Positions 44,587 through 53,382 of a stretch of DNA of 64,000 nt are shown one piece after another; the first letter of the stretch is position 1; the number at the start of each line of letters is the position of its first letter. Made by a program: the position numbers and the translations under genes. Source of the stretch: JACNKV01 sp964645915 (GTDB lineage Bacteria; Fidelibacterota; Marinisomatia; Marinisomatales; JACNKV01); NCBI GenBank assembly GCA_964645915.1, contig CAZYDH010000004.1:62001-126000 (forward strand), given 5' to 3'. Under the pieces are notes generated by a model. The model was not told the origin of the DNA, made no database searches, and saw only the letters and a list, made by a program, of their open reading frames with translations.

Positions 44587-47517
44587 ATGACACACACCAT
44601 ATTAAAACTCGCAGTAATTACCATTGGTTTCATTTCCGGACTTATGGCTGACTCCAATTTTACACCGTTATCTAAGATTACACGAACGGATGCTACAGTA
44701 CCCGGCAATTACCAACGTGGCGAATATCTAATTATATTACCTGACATTGGATTACTCCCTTATCTTGAAAACGAAAGCCAAGGAGGTAATTTCATTGCAT
44801 TTAAAGAGTCACAAGGATTCGATGTAACCGTTGTCTCTTTGAATACAGAAATGCTGACAACAGCTTTAGACATTAAAAACTATTTATCTTCTTACTATGA
44901 AACGCATCCGATGCTTGAGTATGTATTACTCATAGGAGATGTAAATGGCAGTTTAGCCATTCCAACATTTTTCATCCATTCTTTTAACGAAGATGAAGAA
45001 GATGTCACTGATTACCCATATTCATTTTTTGACAATGATCCTGCATCTCCCAATTATGATATTTTAGATCCTGCCTTTTTAATCGGCCGTTGGTCAATCC
45101 GTAATCCCGGGGACCTACTCAATATTAAAACCAGGACAATCCAATATTCGAAAATGGATTATTTAAATCAAACAGATAAAGAATATTTGACTCGAGGATT
45201 ATTGGTTGCAGGGAATTATAAAACATCAAGCGATGGTGGAGAAGTCCCTCCTTCCGCATGGCCTGTAACACCCGTCTGGACATCTTATTGGCTGATGGAT
45301 CGTTTAGATGAATATGGATTCACACAAATCGATACTGCCTTTTTTCATGCAGGATACCAAATCACTGAAAATCCGACGATCATAAATGCATGGACTAATG
45401 GGGTTGGTGTGATTAATTATCGTGGATGGGGGAATTCTCACGGGTGGCATAAACCTTCTTTTTACATCGAAGACATTAATTCCTTAAACCATGGATGGAA
45501 ACTTCCTGTAGTAATGAGTCTTGTTTGTAATACAGGAGATTTCGGTGCGGATATTGCTCCTCAAACTGGTCCTTCAAAATGTTTTGGTGAAGAGTTATTA
45601 ACAAAAGGAACACCTACAAATCCAAAGGGTGCTGTTGCAGTTGTTGGCCCATCTGATCTGGACACAGATACAAAATTCAACAACGTACTCTGCGGCGCTA
45701 TGTGGGATGAGTTACTTGATGAACGCCTTGCGGAAATCGGTCCTGCACTATTTGCAGGAAAACAAGCGATGATAACAGAATTTCCTCATTTAGTTGAAAA
45801 TGGAGGGGTCATAGAGTTTTATCATCATATTTATGGTGTGCTTGGGGACCCTAGTTTATCTGTATGGTTAAACACACCCGACGAATTGTCAGCATCTATA
45901 GAAAACAATACCACGTTAACCCAATCGCATCTTTACACTACTGTAACCGATCAAAATGGAACTCCGTTGAATTTAGTTGTTGGTGCGTTGAAAATGGATG
46001 GAGATCTTATTGCCAAAGGGGTTTCAACTCCTGATGGTAATCTCTCAATCGATTTTTCAAATGTCCCAGCAGGCACAACCCTTGATTTATATTTGAATAA
46101 ATCCCAATTTGTACAAAAGCATATTCAATTAACTTTTTCAGGGGACGATGGCTCTCCCTATTCTCCAGATATTTTTGTTGAGTTTGATGTCACACCCATC
46201 CTTGAAAATGATGAACTATGGTTCACAACCAACACAACTGAATCTATCGCATTGAATATCAGCAACGCAGGACCGACGTCTTTCCAAAATATGGAAGTTT
46301 CACTGACTCCATTGAGCAATGATATGATTGACATCAATACATTTACTTCAACAGTTGACTTATCTGCATTTTCGATTAGCACAACAGAGACTCTATTAAC
46401 AGGACTGGTAAATAATATTCCCATAGGTTTTTCTGTTCCCTTTCTAGCAGAGTTTAGAATCAACGGTAATCTAATTGCCGAAAATGTATTCAAAATTATA
46501 GTAGGACCCGTTGAAGCAACAAATCCAAATCCCCCGGACCAATATGGATATTGGGCTTTTGACAGTTATGACACCGATTATGAAGAATCACCTGAATATA
46601 ATTGGGTAGAATTAAATCCTGCAAATGATGGGTCAGGAACAAACTTAAACTTATCAGATGATACAAAAACAACAATTGATATTGGATTCCCTTTCCAATA
46701 TTATGGCCAGGAATATTCATTAGTCACAGTTTGTTCCAATGGATGGATATCTTTTGAAGATAGTCCGGTTCCATATTTTTGGAATTTTTCGATTCCGATG
46801 TCATTAGGACCGCCTGCAATGGTCGCTCCATTTTATGATGATCTGGATGACAATAATGGTGAAGAACCTTTTAATATCTTTTATCTTTTTGAGACAGATC
46901 GACTCATTATTCAATGGGATCAAGTTTCTAATGGAGAAGATGATGAATTCTGCCCAAATTGCGTAAAAGAAACTTTCCAAGTTATTTTGCTAAATCCAGC
47001 TCACTATCCTACAAATACCGGGGATGGAGAGATCATTTTCCAGTACAAAGAGATTCATGATATTGACTCCAATGGAAACTTTAGTACAATTGGCATCGAA
47101 TCACCTGACCAAAATGATGGATTACAATATTTGTTCTCCGGTCAACTTTCAGCAGGATCTTCACCCTTGCAAAATGAATTAGCAATCAAATTCACAACTG
47201 ATGCACCAACGGAAGTTCTTGGAATTGATGATCATAGCGTTACGGTTCCAACCAGTTTTAACTTACAACCTGCTTATCCAAATCCGTTTAATCCAATTAC
47301 AACGATCACTTTTACCGTTTCTCCTTCTAACCATGCAACTACATTATCTGTGTATGATTTAATGGGAAGAAAAATTGAAACTCTTGTCAATGGAATTATA
47401 GAATCGGGTTCACACTCAATAAATTGGGATGCATCAAATAAAGCAAGCGGAGTTTATTTTGTTCAGATGATCTCCGGAAATTATTCAAATACTCAGAAAG
47501 TTGTCCTGTTGAAATAA
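44587..47517 (+). CDS. Gingipain-like (C25) secreted protein with type IX sorting domain
   Basis: A 976-residue exported protein with a signal (MTHTILKLAVITIGFISGLMA), a C25-type domain at about 45-420 (EYLIILPDIG, YVLLIGDVNG, LIGRWSIR), beta-sandwich domains, one nidogen-type domain (FPFQYYGQEYSLVTVCSNGW) and a tail (AYPNPFNPITTITFTV, VYDLMGRKIETLVNG, ASGVYFVQM, QKVVLLK). Cys314 (LVCNTGDF) fits the nucleophile. The GHG motif that supplies the catalytic His reads NYRGWGNSHGWH, so Trp281 occupies the His position, and His285 or His288 might substitute. Its stop overlaps the next gene's ATG by one base. Confidence 0.85.
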   Translation: MTHTILKLAVITIGFISGLMADSNFTPLSKITRTDATVPGNYQRGEYLIILPDIGLLPYLENESQGGNFIAFKESQGFDVTVVSLNTEMLTTALDIKNYLSSYYETHPMLEYVLLIGDVNGSLAIPTFFIHSFNEDEEDVTDYPYSFFDNDPASPNYDILDPAFLIGRWSIRNPGDLLNIKTRTIQYSKMDYLNQTDKEYLTRGLLVAGNYKTSSDGGEVPPSAWPVTPVWTSYWLMDRLDEYGFTQIDTAFFHAGYQITENPTIINAWTNGVGVINYRGWGNSHGWHKPSFYIEDINSLNHGWKLPVVMSLVCNTGDFGADIAPQTGPSKCFGEELLTKGTPTNPKGAVAVVGPSDLDTDTKFNNVLCGAMWDELLDERLAEIGPALFAGKQAMITEFPHLVENGGVIEFYHHIYGVLGDPSLSVWLNTPDELSASIENNTTLTQSHLYTTVTDQNGTPLNLVVGALKMDGDLIAKGVSTPDGNLSIDFSNVPAGTTLDLYLNKSQFVQKHIQLTFSGDDGSPYSPDIFVEFDVTPILENDELWFTTNTTESIALNISNAGPTSFQNMEVSLTPLSNDMIDINTFTSTVDLSAFSISTTETLLTGLVNNIPIGFSVPFLAEFRINGNLIAENVFKIIVGPVEATNPNPPDQYGYWAFDSYDTDYEESPEYNWVELNPANDGSGTNLNLSDDTKTTIDIGFPFQYYGQEYSLVTVCSNGWISFEDSPVPYFWNFSIPMSLGPPAMVAPFYDDLDDNNGEEPFNIFYLFETDRLIIQWDQVSNGEDDEFCPNCVKETFQVILLNPAHYPTNTGDGEIIFQYKEIHDIDSNGNFSTIGIESPDQNDGLQYLFSGQLSAGSSPLQNELAIKFTTDAPTEVLGIDDHSVTVPTSFNLQPAYPNPFNPITTITFTVSPSNHATTLSVYDLMGRKIETLVNGIIESGSHSINWDASNKASGVYFVQMISGNYSNTQKVVLLK

Positions 47518-49405
47518 TGACTCAGCCTTTCAATAAAAAAATATTATACCGTTTGCTAATAGCAGTTTTGTTTATTTTAAATGGTCTCTTAGCTATCGAA
47601 CCTGTTGGAGACACATTAACCGTTGTTCAGCGACCCATTTTAAGCATTCCGGAAATAATAACACCGGGTGAGACAATGGATATTCTTTGTCTTGCTGATG
47701 AATCAACGAACAATTGGCAAGCAAAGCTTCTGTATAATGATATCGTGATCAATCTATCGATTACCTCATCAATCTTTGATAATAACTCAGGGTTGTGGAC
47801 GCTAGTGACCGAAATTCCGACACCTGATCTCTATGAGTTATATGATCTGCAAATCTCAGCGTCGAATGGCATTTACGATGTTACAAAAAACTCTGTTCAA
47901 CTCATTCCATCATTTCGAGAACAATACTATTTTATTCACATTACCGATACTCACTTACCCACCCGAACCTATTGGACTAGCGATCCTGAAACAGCCGTAA
48001 CGGACTCAACGACAATGGTTCGCTTAANNNNNNNNNNNNNNNNNNNNNNNNNNNNNNNNNNNNNNNNNNNNNNNNNNNNNNNNNNNNNNNNNNNNNNNNN
48101 NNNNNNNNNNNNNNNNNNNNNNNNNNNTGGACTAGCGATCCTGAAACAGCCGTAACGGACTCAACGACAATGGTTCGCTTAAGAAATATTATCAATGATG
48201 TGAATTTATTAAATCCTGAGTTTGTTCTCATAACGGGCGATATCATCAATGAAGGAGAATTAGAAGACCTTGATGATGGTCGAGTTTACAGCAGAACGAA
48301 ACGTATCCTGGGAGAGTTCGAAGTTCCCATTTACCTGGTTGCAGGGAATCATGATATTGGCGGTTGGGTAGCAACTCCCGGACCACAAGGATCTGCACGC
48401 CGAAATTGGTGGAAATTTTTTGGCTGGAAAGATTTAGAGTTTTACCCAACTTATACTCAAAACTATACATTTGATTATGGTAATATCTTATTTATAGGAA
48501 TGGAATCTTATAACAATTATGATTCATTCATGTATAATATTTATGGTCAGTATAGCTTTATATCCTCTCAACTTAATTGGTTAAATAATCAATTGGATAA
48601 TTCTTCATTATATGATGCTCGGGTTCTTTTTTATCACTATGATTTTTCTGATCAGATCAATTTAAGTACATTGGGTGCGGAAATGTCACTCGCGGGACAT
48701 ACTCACAGCAATTATAATGACTTTACTTCACCTTACAATATCACGACTCGCGCCGCTTGCCATTCGGATGCCCCGTATCGAGTGATTAAAGTCAATAATA
48801 ACACTCTGGATCCACAATATACTTCTGTCTCGTTCTATGGTGACAATGATCAAGTATTTATTGACTATTCTCCATCAAATGACGGTCTGGTAGACAGTGT
48901 TTCTGCATTCATTCATAATGCAAACGATATTGAATTTGAAAATGCAAAAATTAAATTTGTCATGCCTGCCGGGAATTATGATTTCGATGTTACAAACGGT
49001 ACACTTCTCCAAATTGATAACTCGGGAGATTACAATGTGTGTTATGTACAGACAAGCATTCCATCTAATAGCGATACTTATGTAACTATTAAAGCCCATG
49101 AATCGGCAGGAAATCAATTTGTAGAATTCTCAGATCAATTTGAATTGTTTTCTATTTATCCCAATCCATTTAATCCAATTGCTAATATATCTTTTTCAAT
49201 TCCTGATTTAGATATTAAATCAAATGTATCGATACACATATTTGATGTTTCAGGGAAGATTGTTGAAACATTAACTCACAAGATTATCACACCCGGTTCT
49301 CACACTATTAAATGGGATGCATCAAATCATGCAAGTGGTGTGTATTTTGTACAAATGATTTCAGGTCATTTTTCAGCAACTCAGAAAATTATTTTGTTAA
49401 AATAA
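47517..49405 (+). CDS. Secreted metallophosphoesterase with type IX sorting domain, split by a false scaffold gap
   Basis: Calcineurin-like phosphoesterase that appears interrupted by 100 N but is almost surely intact. Joining 47517-48027 with 48183-49405 (one copy of the 55-bp overlap removed) gives 1734 bases, exactly 577 codons plus stop, in one frame. The product has a signal (hydrophobic run after KKILYRLL), an Ig-like N-terminal part, and metal motifs ITDTHLP, LITGDIINEG, VAGNHDIGGW, LFYHYDFS and LAGHTHSNY. It ends with a tail (IYPNPFNPIANISFSIP, IFDVSGKIVETL, ASGVYFVQM, QKIILLK). It is coupled to the C25-like gene upstream (TAATG). Substrate unknown. Confidence 0.88.
47973..48182. repeat. 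55-bp identical ends around an assembly gap
   Basis: Bases 47973-48027 are repeated exactly at 48128-48182, on either side of the N run. This is the signature of two contigs that overlap by one k-mer (k = 55) and were joined by a scaffolder, not a biological repeat. Confidence 0.9.
48028..48127. other. Scaffold gap of 100 N
   Basis: A run of exactly 100 N, the default filler for a gap of unknown size. Flanking sequence and frame arithmetic show that no bases are missing here. Confidence 0.95.
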
Positions 49406-49414
49406 TACCTACCT

Positions 49415-50287
49415 TTGAATTCTCTATCTATTGTTGACACCATTCGTTCAAGATATTCCTGCAGAGGATATCAAAATCGTTCAATTGATAAAGAGATCAT
49501 TTCAGAATTATTAAATTACGCAAGCACCCATCAAATTGGACCGTTTGGAACAAAAGTCCGAGTTCATTTTGGGGAAGTTAAATCAGGTTTGTCCATTTTA
49601 AGAGGTTTGAACACTTATGGATTTATTAAGGGAACGGATGAATTTCTTATAGGGGCTTTAACAAAAGCTGATGACCATCTTCAACAAGAAGAATTTGGAT
49701 ATGTAATTGAGAAAATCATTCTTAAAGCAACTGAGTTAGACTTAGGCACATGCTGGATGGGTGGTACTTTTCGGAAAAGTGTTTTTGCCAATCTAATCGA
49801 ACTGAACGAAAGTGAAAGTCTTCCTGCGGTAATTGCTATTGGTTATCCTAAAATTAAAAAACGTAAGATGGATAAAATGATCCGGAAAATTGCAAAGTCA
49901 GACCATCGAAGACCTTGGGATAAACTTTTTTATGACCAAAATTTTGAAAAACCACTATCTCAAGAAAATGCGTGTGAATTTGAAACAGCCCTAGAAATGG
50001 TTAGATTAGCTCCTTCTGCATCAAATAAACAACCATGGAAGCTTGTGAAAGATAATAATTGTATCCATTTTTATTTGAGACGAACTCCGGGATACAAAGA
50101 TCAACCCGTTTTAACGCGAACCGGCAAAGAAGGTGATTTACAGCGTATAGATATCGGGATTGCTATGAGTCATTTTGAATTAACGTGTAATGAAACAGGA
50201 ATTTCAGGGAAGTGGGTTGTCAACGATCCGAATATTTCTCTCCCGGATGATTTGACAGAATATAAAGTCAGTTGGATTTCTGACTAA
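49415..50287 (+). CDS. Nitroreductase-like flavoprotein (TM1586 type)
   Basis: A 290-residue protein of the FMN-binding nitroreductase superfamily, close to the TM1586 group with two nitroreductase-like half domains. The first half has RSRYSCRGYQNRSIDKEIISELL and DLGTCWMGGTF; the second has EMVRLAPSASNKQPWK, the usual FMN-binding 'APSaxNxQPW', and IDIGIAMSHFELT. No ATG, GTG is available at the 5' end; TTG at 49415 is the only standard start in range, without a clear ribosome-binding site. It lies 9 bp after the phosphoesterase stop. The reduced substrate is unknown. Confidence 0.8.
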   Translation: MNSLSIVDTIRSRYSCRGYQNRSIDKEIISELLNYASTHQIGPFGTKVRVHFGEVKSGLSILRGLNTYGFIKGTDEFLIGALTKADDHLQQEEFGYVIEKIILKATELDLGTCWMGGTFRKSVFANLIELNESESLPAVIAIGYPKIKKRKMDKMIRKIAKSDHRRPWDKLFYDQNFEKPLSQENACEFETALEMVRLAPSASNKQPWKLVKDNNCIHFYLRRTPGYKDQPVLTRTGKEGDLQRIDIGIAMSHFELTCNETGISGKWVVNDPNISLPDDLTEYKVSWISD

Positions 50288-50303
50288 ACTTATAGAATAT
50301 TTA

Positions 50304-51788
50304 TTATCGATAACGAATCTTAATAAATCGACTGATCCATTTCGGTAGTGATTTTATTCCACTATACCACCAGGGTTCTGAACGAAATGCGAACCGGGTT
50401 TCCACTACTGATGTAATCCGACTAAATGATCTTAAACCTTCAACTCCATGAACTCGACCCATTCCCGACTCTTTAACACCGCCAAATGGCAAACTACCAA
50501 TTCCATACCCTGTTTGGATATCATTGATCGTAACCTGCCCGGCTTGTAACAATCCGGCTATTCGTCTACCTCTTTTTTTATTAGAAGTAAAAACACTTGC
50601 TGCTAATCCATAGCGATTATCATTTGCTTTTTCCACAGCTTCTTTGTCACTATCCACTCTGCTAACAGTAATCACGGGACCAAAGCTTTCTTCTCTACAC
50701 ACTTCACCATTTTCATCTGGTTCAAATACAATAGTAGGTGGAAAAAATTGTCCACCATTCTTTGGGAATTTATCAGATGAATAAATCTCTTTGCAGCTAG
50801 ATTTAATTTCAGCAATCTGTTGTTTTACTTTATCTCTTCCGGCAGCCATCGTCATTGCGCCAATCTGGTCATTAGGTGTTGTCCCGCAGGATACGAGTGC
50901 AATTTTCTTTTTTATTAACTCCGAAAACTGATCAAATACGGAATCAAAAACGTATACACGTTCAACTGAAATACACGTTTGTCCGGCATTGGAAAAACCG
51001 CCCCAAATACATGCATTTGAGGCTCGTTCAAGGTTCGCATCATCAAGGACAATCATCGCATCTTTGCCGCCAAGTTCTAAAATACAGGGTTTTAGTTGTT
51101 CACCACACGAAGCAGCAATCACCTTACCTACTGCAGTGCTTCCCGTAAAGCAAATGATATCCGTCTTGCTGCTTTCTACAAGAATTTTCCCGGTATCTGC
51201 AGTACCAATAATAGTTTGAAATATCCGCTTATCATCAGAGATTTCATTAAATGTATCTTTTAATAAATTCCCAATCAAAGGTGTGTGTTCTGAAGGTTTT
51301 AACAGAACCGTATTCCCTGCAAGCAGAGCTTCAATTACAGGAGAGAGAGCTAATATGAATGGGTAATTCCATGGAGAGATAATCCCTGCAACACCATGAG
51401 GATGATATTCAACCCACCCTTTTTTATGCAAGTAATATCCAATGGATCGTTTGTTAGGAGATAAGGCTTTTTTTGAATACCCTAAGAGTATTGTAACTAA
51501 ATCAACCCCAACAAAAAATTCCATCACTGCATCTTGATATGATTTGCCGGTTTCTGATTGAATTAAATCAACAAATTGATCTGTTTTATTAATAATAGCT
51601 TTACGATAAGATCGGACTAGTTTTTTTCTTTCAGTAAGAGATGTATGGTTATAAACACCGGCTGATTCTTTAGCACTTTCTAATATGGATTCTATGTCTT
51701 TCAGTGAAGTAAAATAAACATTCCCTAGCGATTTCATTGTTGCCGGATTATAACATTTAAAATGATCGGTTTCTATATAGGAACTCAT
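50304..51788 (-). CDS. Aldehyde dehydrogenase family protein (fatty-aldehyde type possible)
   Basis: NAD(P)-dependent oxidation of an aldehyde to an acid. The 494 residues have the ALDH landmarks PWNYPFILALSP, FTGSTAVGKVI, LELGGKDAMIVL (Glu) and GQTCISVERVYV (nucleophile Cys). The C-terminal GGVKESGMGRVHG is intact, and the end is basic and amphipathic (LPKWISRFIKIRYR), which could bind to the membrane, as in fatty aldehyde dehydrogenases. The gene starts 15 bp after the GMC oxidoreductase stop, so an alcohol-to-acid pair is likely. Substrate is inference. Confidence 0.88.
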   Translation of the reverse strand: MSSYIETDHFKCYNPATMKSLGNVYFTSLKDIESILESAKESAGVYNHTSLTERKKLVRSYRKAIINKTDQFVDLIQSETGKSYQDAVMEFFVGVDLVTILLGYSKKALSPNKRSIGYYLHKKGWVEYHPHGVAGIISPWNYPFILALSPVIEALLAGNTVLLKPSEHTPLIGNLLKDTFNEISDDKRIFQTIIGTADTGKILVESSKTDIICFTGSTAVGKVIAASCGEQLKPCILELGGKDAMIVLDDANLERASNACIWGGFSNAGQTCISVERVYVFDSVFDQFSELIKKKIALVSCGTTPNDQIGAMTMAAGRDKVKQQIAEIKSSCKEIYSSDKFPKNGGQFFPPTIVFEPDENGEVCREESFGPVITVSRVDSDKEAVEKANDNRYGLAASVFTSNKKRGRRIAGLLQAGQVTINDIQTGYGIGSLPFGGVKESGMGRVHGVEGLRSFSRITSVVETRFAFRSEPWWYSGIKSLPKWISRFIKIRYR

Positions 51789-51803
51789 AGGGTATATTTA
51801 GGT

Positions 51804-53378
51804 TTATTGTTTCTTTGGGATATGACTCATTGCCCATTCGGCTAAAGTCGTAATGGTTAATGAAGGATTCACTCCTAAATTCCCGGGGATAACCGATCCG
51901 TCAATCACATATAAATTCTCTTTTCCGTGGATTTTGAGTTTCTCATCAACTACCGAAGTACTCGGGTCTTGCCCCAAAACACAACCACCGAGAATATGCG
52001 CAGTCGTCGCGGTATCCAAAACAGCTTCGGGGAGCGAGCTACATGCACGACCATTCATTTTTTTTGCCATTCTTTCTGCCAATAAATTCGCTTGAGGGAT
52101 AAAAGAAGGGATAGGCCCTTTTGTACTCCTTGAACTAATAAGTTTATACTTCCCAAATCGCAGCCAAGATCTCTTCAAAATCAAATCTAAATGATTTTCG
52201 AGTGTTTGCATCACGAGTAATATTGTGCTGTGTTTCGCCCATCCGATCGGATATATATTTCGAAGAGTAAGAATCGGATGTCTAATAATATTATAGAACC
52301 ATAATAGCCACCGTGGAAAATGTTTGGTTCCGCCAGTCAATACTGTCCCCAAGTTTCCCATAACATCTTGTCCATTACCATATCGTACTAACTCTACTTG
52401 AGTTTCTTCATCAAGCATTGCTTGTGAAGAGATTGCAATGCCCTTAGAATGATCAATATCTTTATCGTGAGAGACTACGCCAAGTAGTGCTTCAGAATTA
52501 GTTCGGACTATACTTCCAATGGATTTGGGAAGGGCATTTAATCCTAAATATTGACTATTTTTTAGTAATCTTACGGTTCCTAACACCCCTCCAGAAAAAA
52601 TTATATTCTTAGCATAGTATGATTGCTTAGGATGAAAAATTCCCGTGCTTTTTTTTGTATTGATCTTATACAAACCATCATCTGTTTCTGTAACCGAAAT
52701 TGCTTCAGTTTCAGAAAATATTTTTACACCATTTTTTTCTGCAAAATACAGATAGTTTTTATCTAATGTGTTTTTAGCATTCTCTCGACATCCAACCATA
52801 CATCCGCCACATTCTATACATCCTTTTCGTTCAGGACCTTCACCATCAAAATATGGATCAGGAGCTACTTCATCGGATGTCCCAAAATATATTCCAACGT
52901 CCACCGGAGCAAAACTATCAGGATAATCAAATTCAGAGATTACTTCTTCTAAATAAGAATCAGAAAGAGTCTTTACTGGAGAGGTCACAGCGCCAAGCAT
53001 TTTCTTTGCCAATGCATAATAGGGCTTCAAACGGTCTCCCCATTGTCCATCATCCCATTGGTTCAAGGCTTGATCTGAAGGAATAAGCAACGTATTTGCA
53101 TATACAAGACTTCCACCACCTACTCCGGTTCCATGAAGAATAAATACATCTTTTAACAATGTCATATCCTGAATACCATATAGACCACATTTTGGCATCC
53201 AAAGGAACTTTCTTAGATTCCAATTTGATTTTGGAAAATCTTGGGTTCTATATCGCTTTCCTTTTTCCAGAACAGCAACAGAATAACCCTTTTCGCTCAA
53301 CCGCATTGCTGATACAGACCCCCCAAAACCTGATCCTATAATTATATAATCAAACACCGGAGCAGCTTGTTTTTTCAT
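51804..53378 (-). CDS. GMC family FAD-dependent oxidoreductase (cholesterol oxidase-like)
   Basis: Oxidises an alcohol to an aldehyde or ketone. The 524 residues open with the FAD dinucleotide motif DYIIIGSGFGGSVSAMRLSE and an ExGxRY site (LEKGKRY). They include GTGVGGGSLVYANTL, a Cys-rich stretch CIECGGCMVGC found in cholesterol-oxidase-like GMC enzymes, and the C-terminal HILGGCVLGQDP and PGNLGVNPSLTITTLAE. No signal peptide is seen. The gene begins 4 bp after the DAK2-DegV gene stop. Sterols or long-chain alcohols are plausible substrates; the context with FakA/FakB and ALDH favours long-chain alcohols. Confidence 0.88.
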   Translation of the reverse strand: MKKQAAPVFDYIIIGSGFGGSVSAMRLSEKGYSVAVLEKGKRYRTQDFPKSNWNLRKFLWMPKCGLYGIQDMTLLKDVFILHGTGVGGGSLVYANTLLIPSDQALNQWDDGQWGDRLKPYYALAKKMLGAVTSPVKTLSDSYLEEVISEFDYPDSFAPVDVGIYFGTSDEVAPDPYFDGEGPERKGCIECGGCMVGCRENAKNTLDKNYLYFAEKNGVKIFSETEAISVTETDDGLYKINTKKSTGIFHPKQSYYAKNIIFSGGVLGTVRLLKNSQYLGLNALPKSIGSIVRTNSEALLGVVSHDKDIDHSKGIAISSQAMLDEETQVELVRYGNGQDVMGNLGTVLTGGTKHFPRWLLWFYNIIRHPILTLRNIYPIGWAKHSTILLVMQTLENHLDLILKRSWLRFGKYKLISSRSTKGPIPSFIPQANLLAERMAKKMNGRACSSLPEAVLDTATTAHILGGCVLGQDPSTSVVDEKLKIHGKENLYVIDGSVIPGNLGVNPSLTITTLAEWAMSHIPKKQ

Positions 53379-53382
53379 GTCA

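Noticed and set aside
47977..48249. Minus-strand frame running through the N gap
   Set aside because: It depends on unknown bases, overlaps the phosphoesterase gene antisense and disappears when the false gap is closed.
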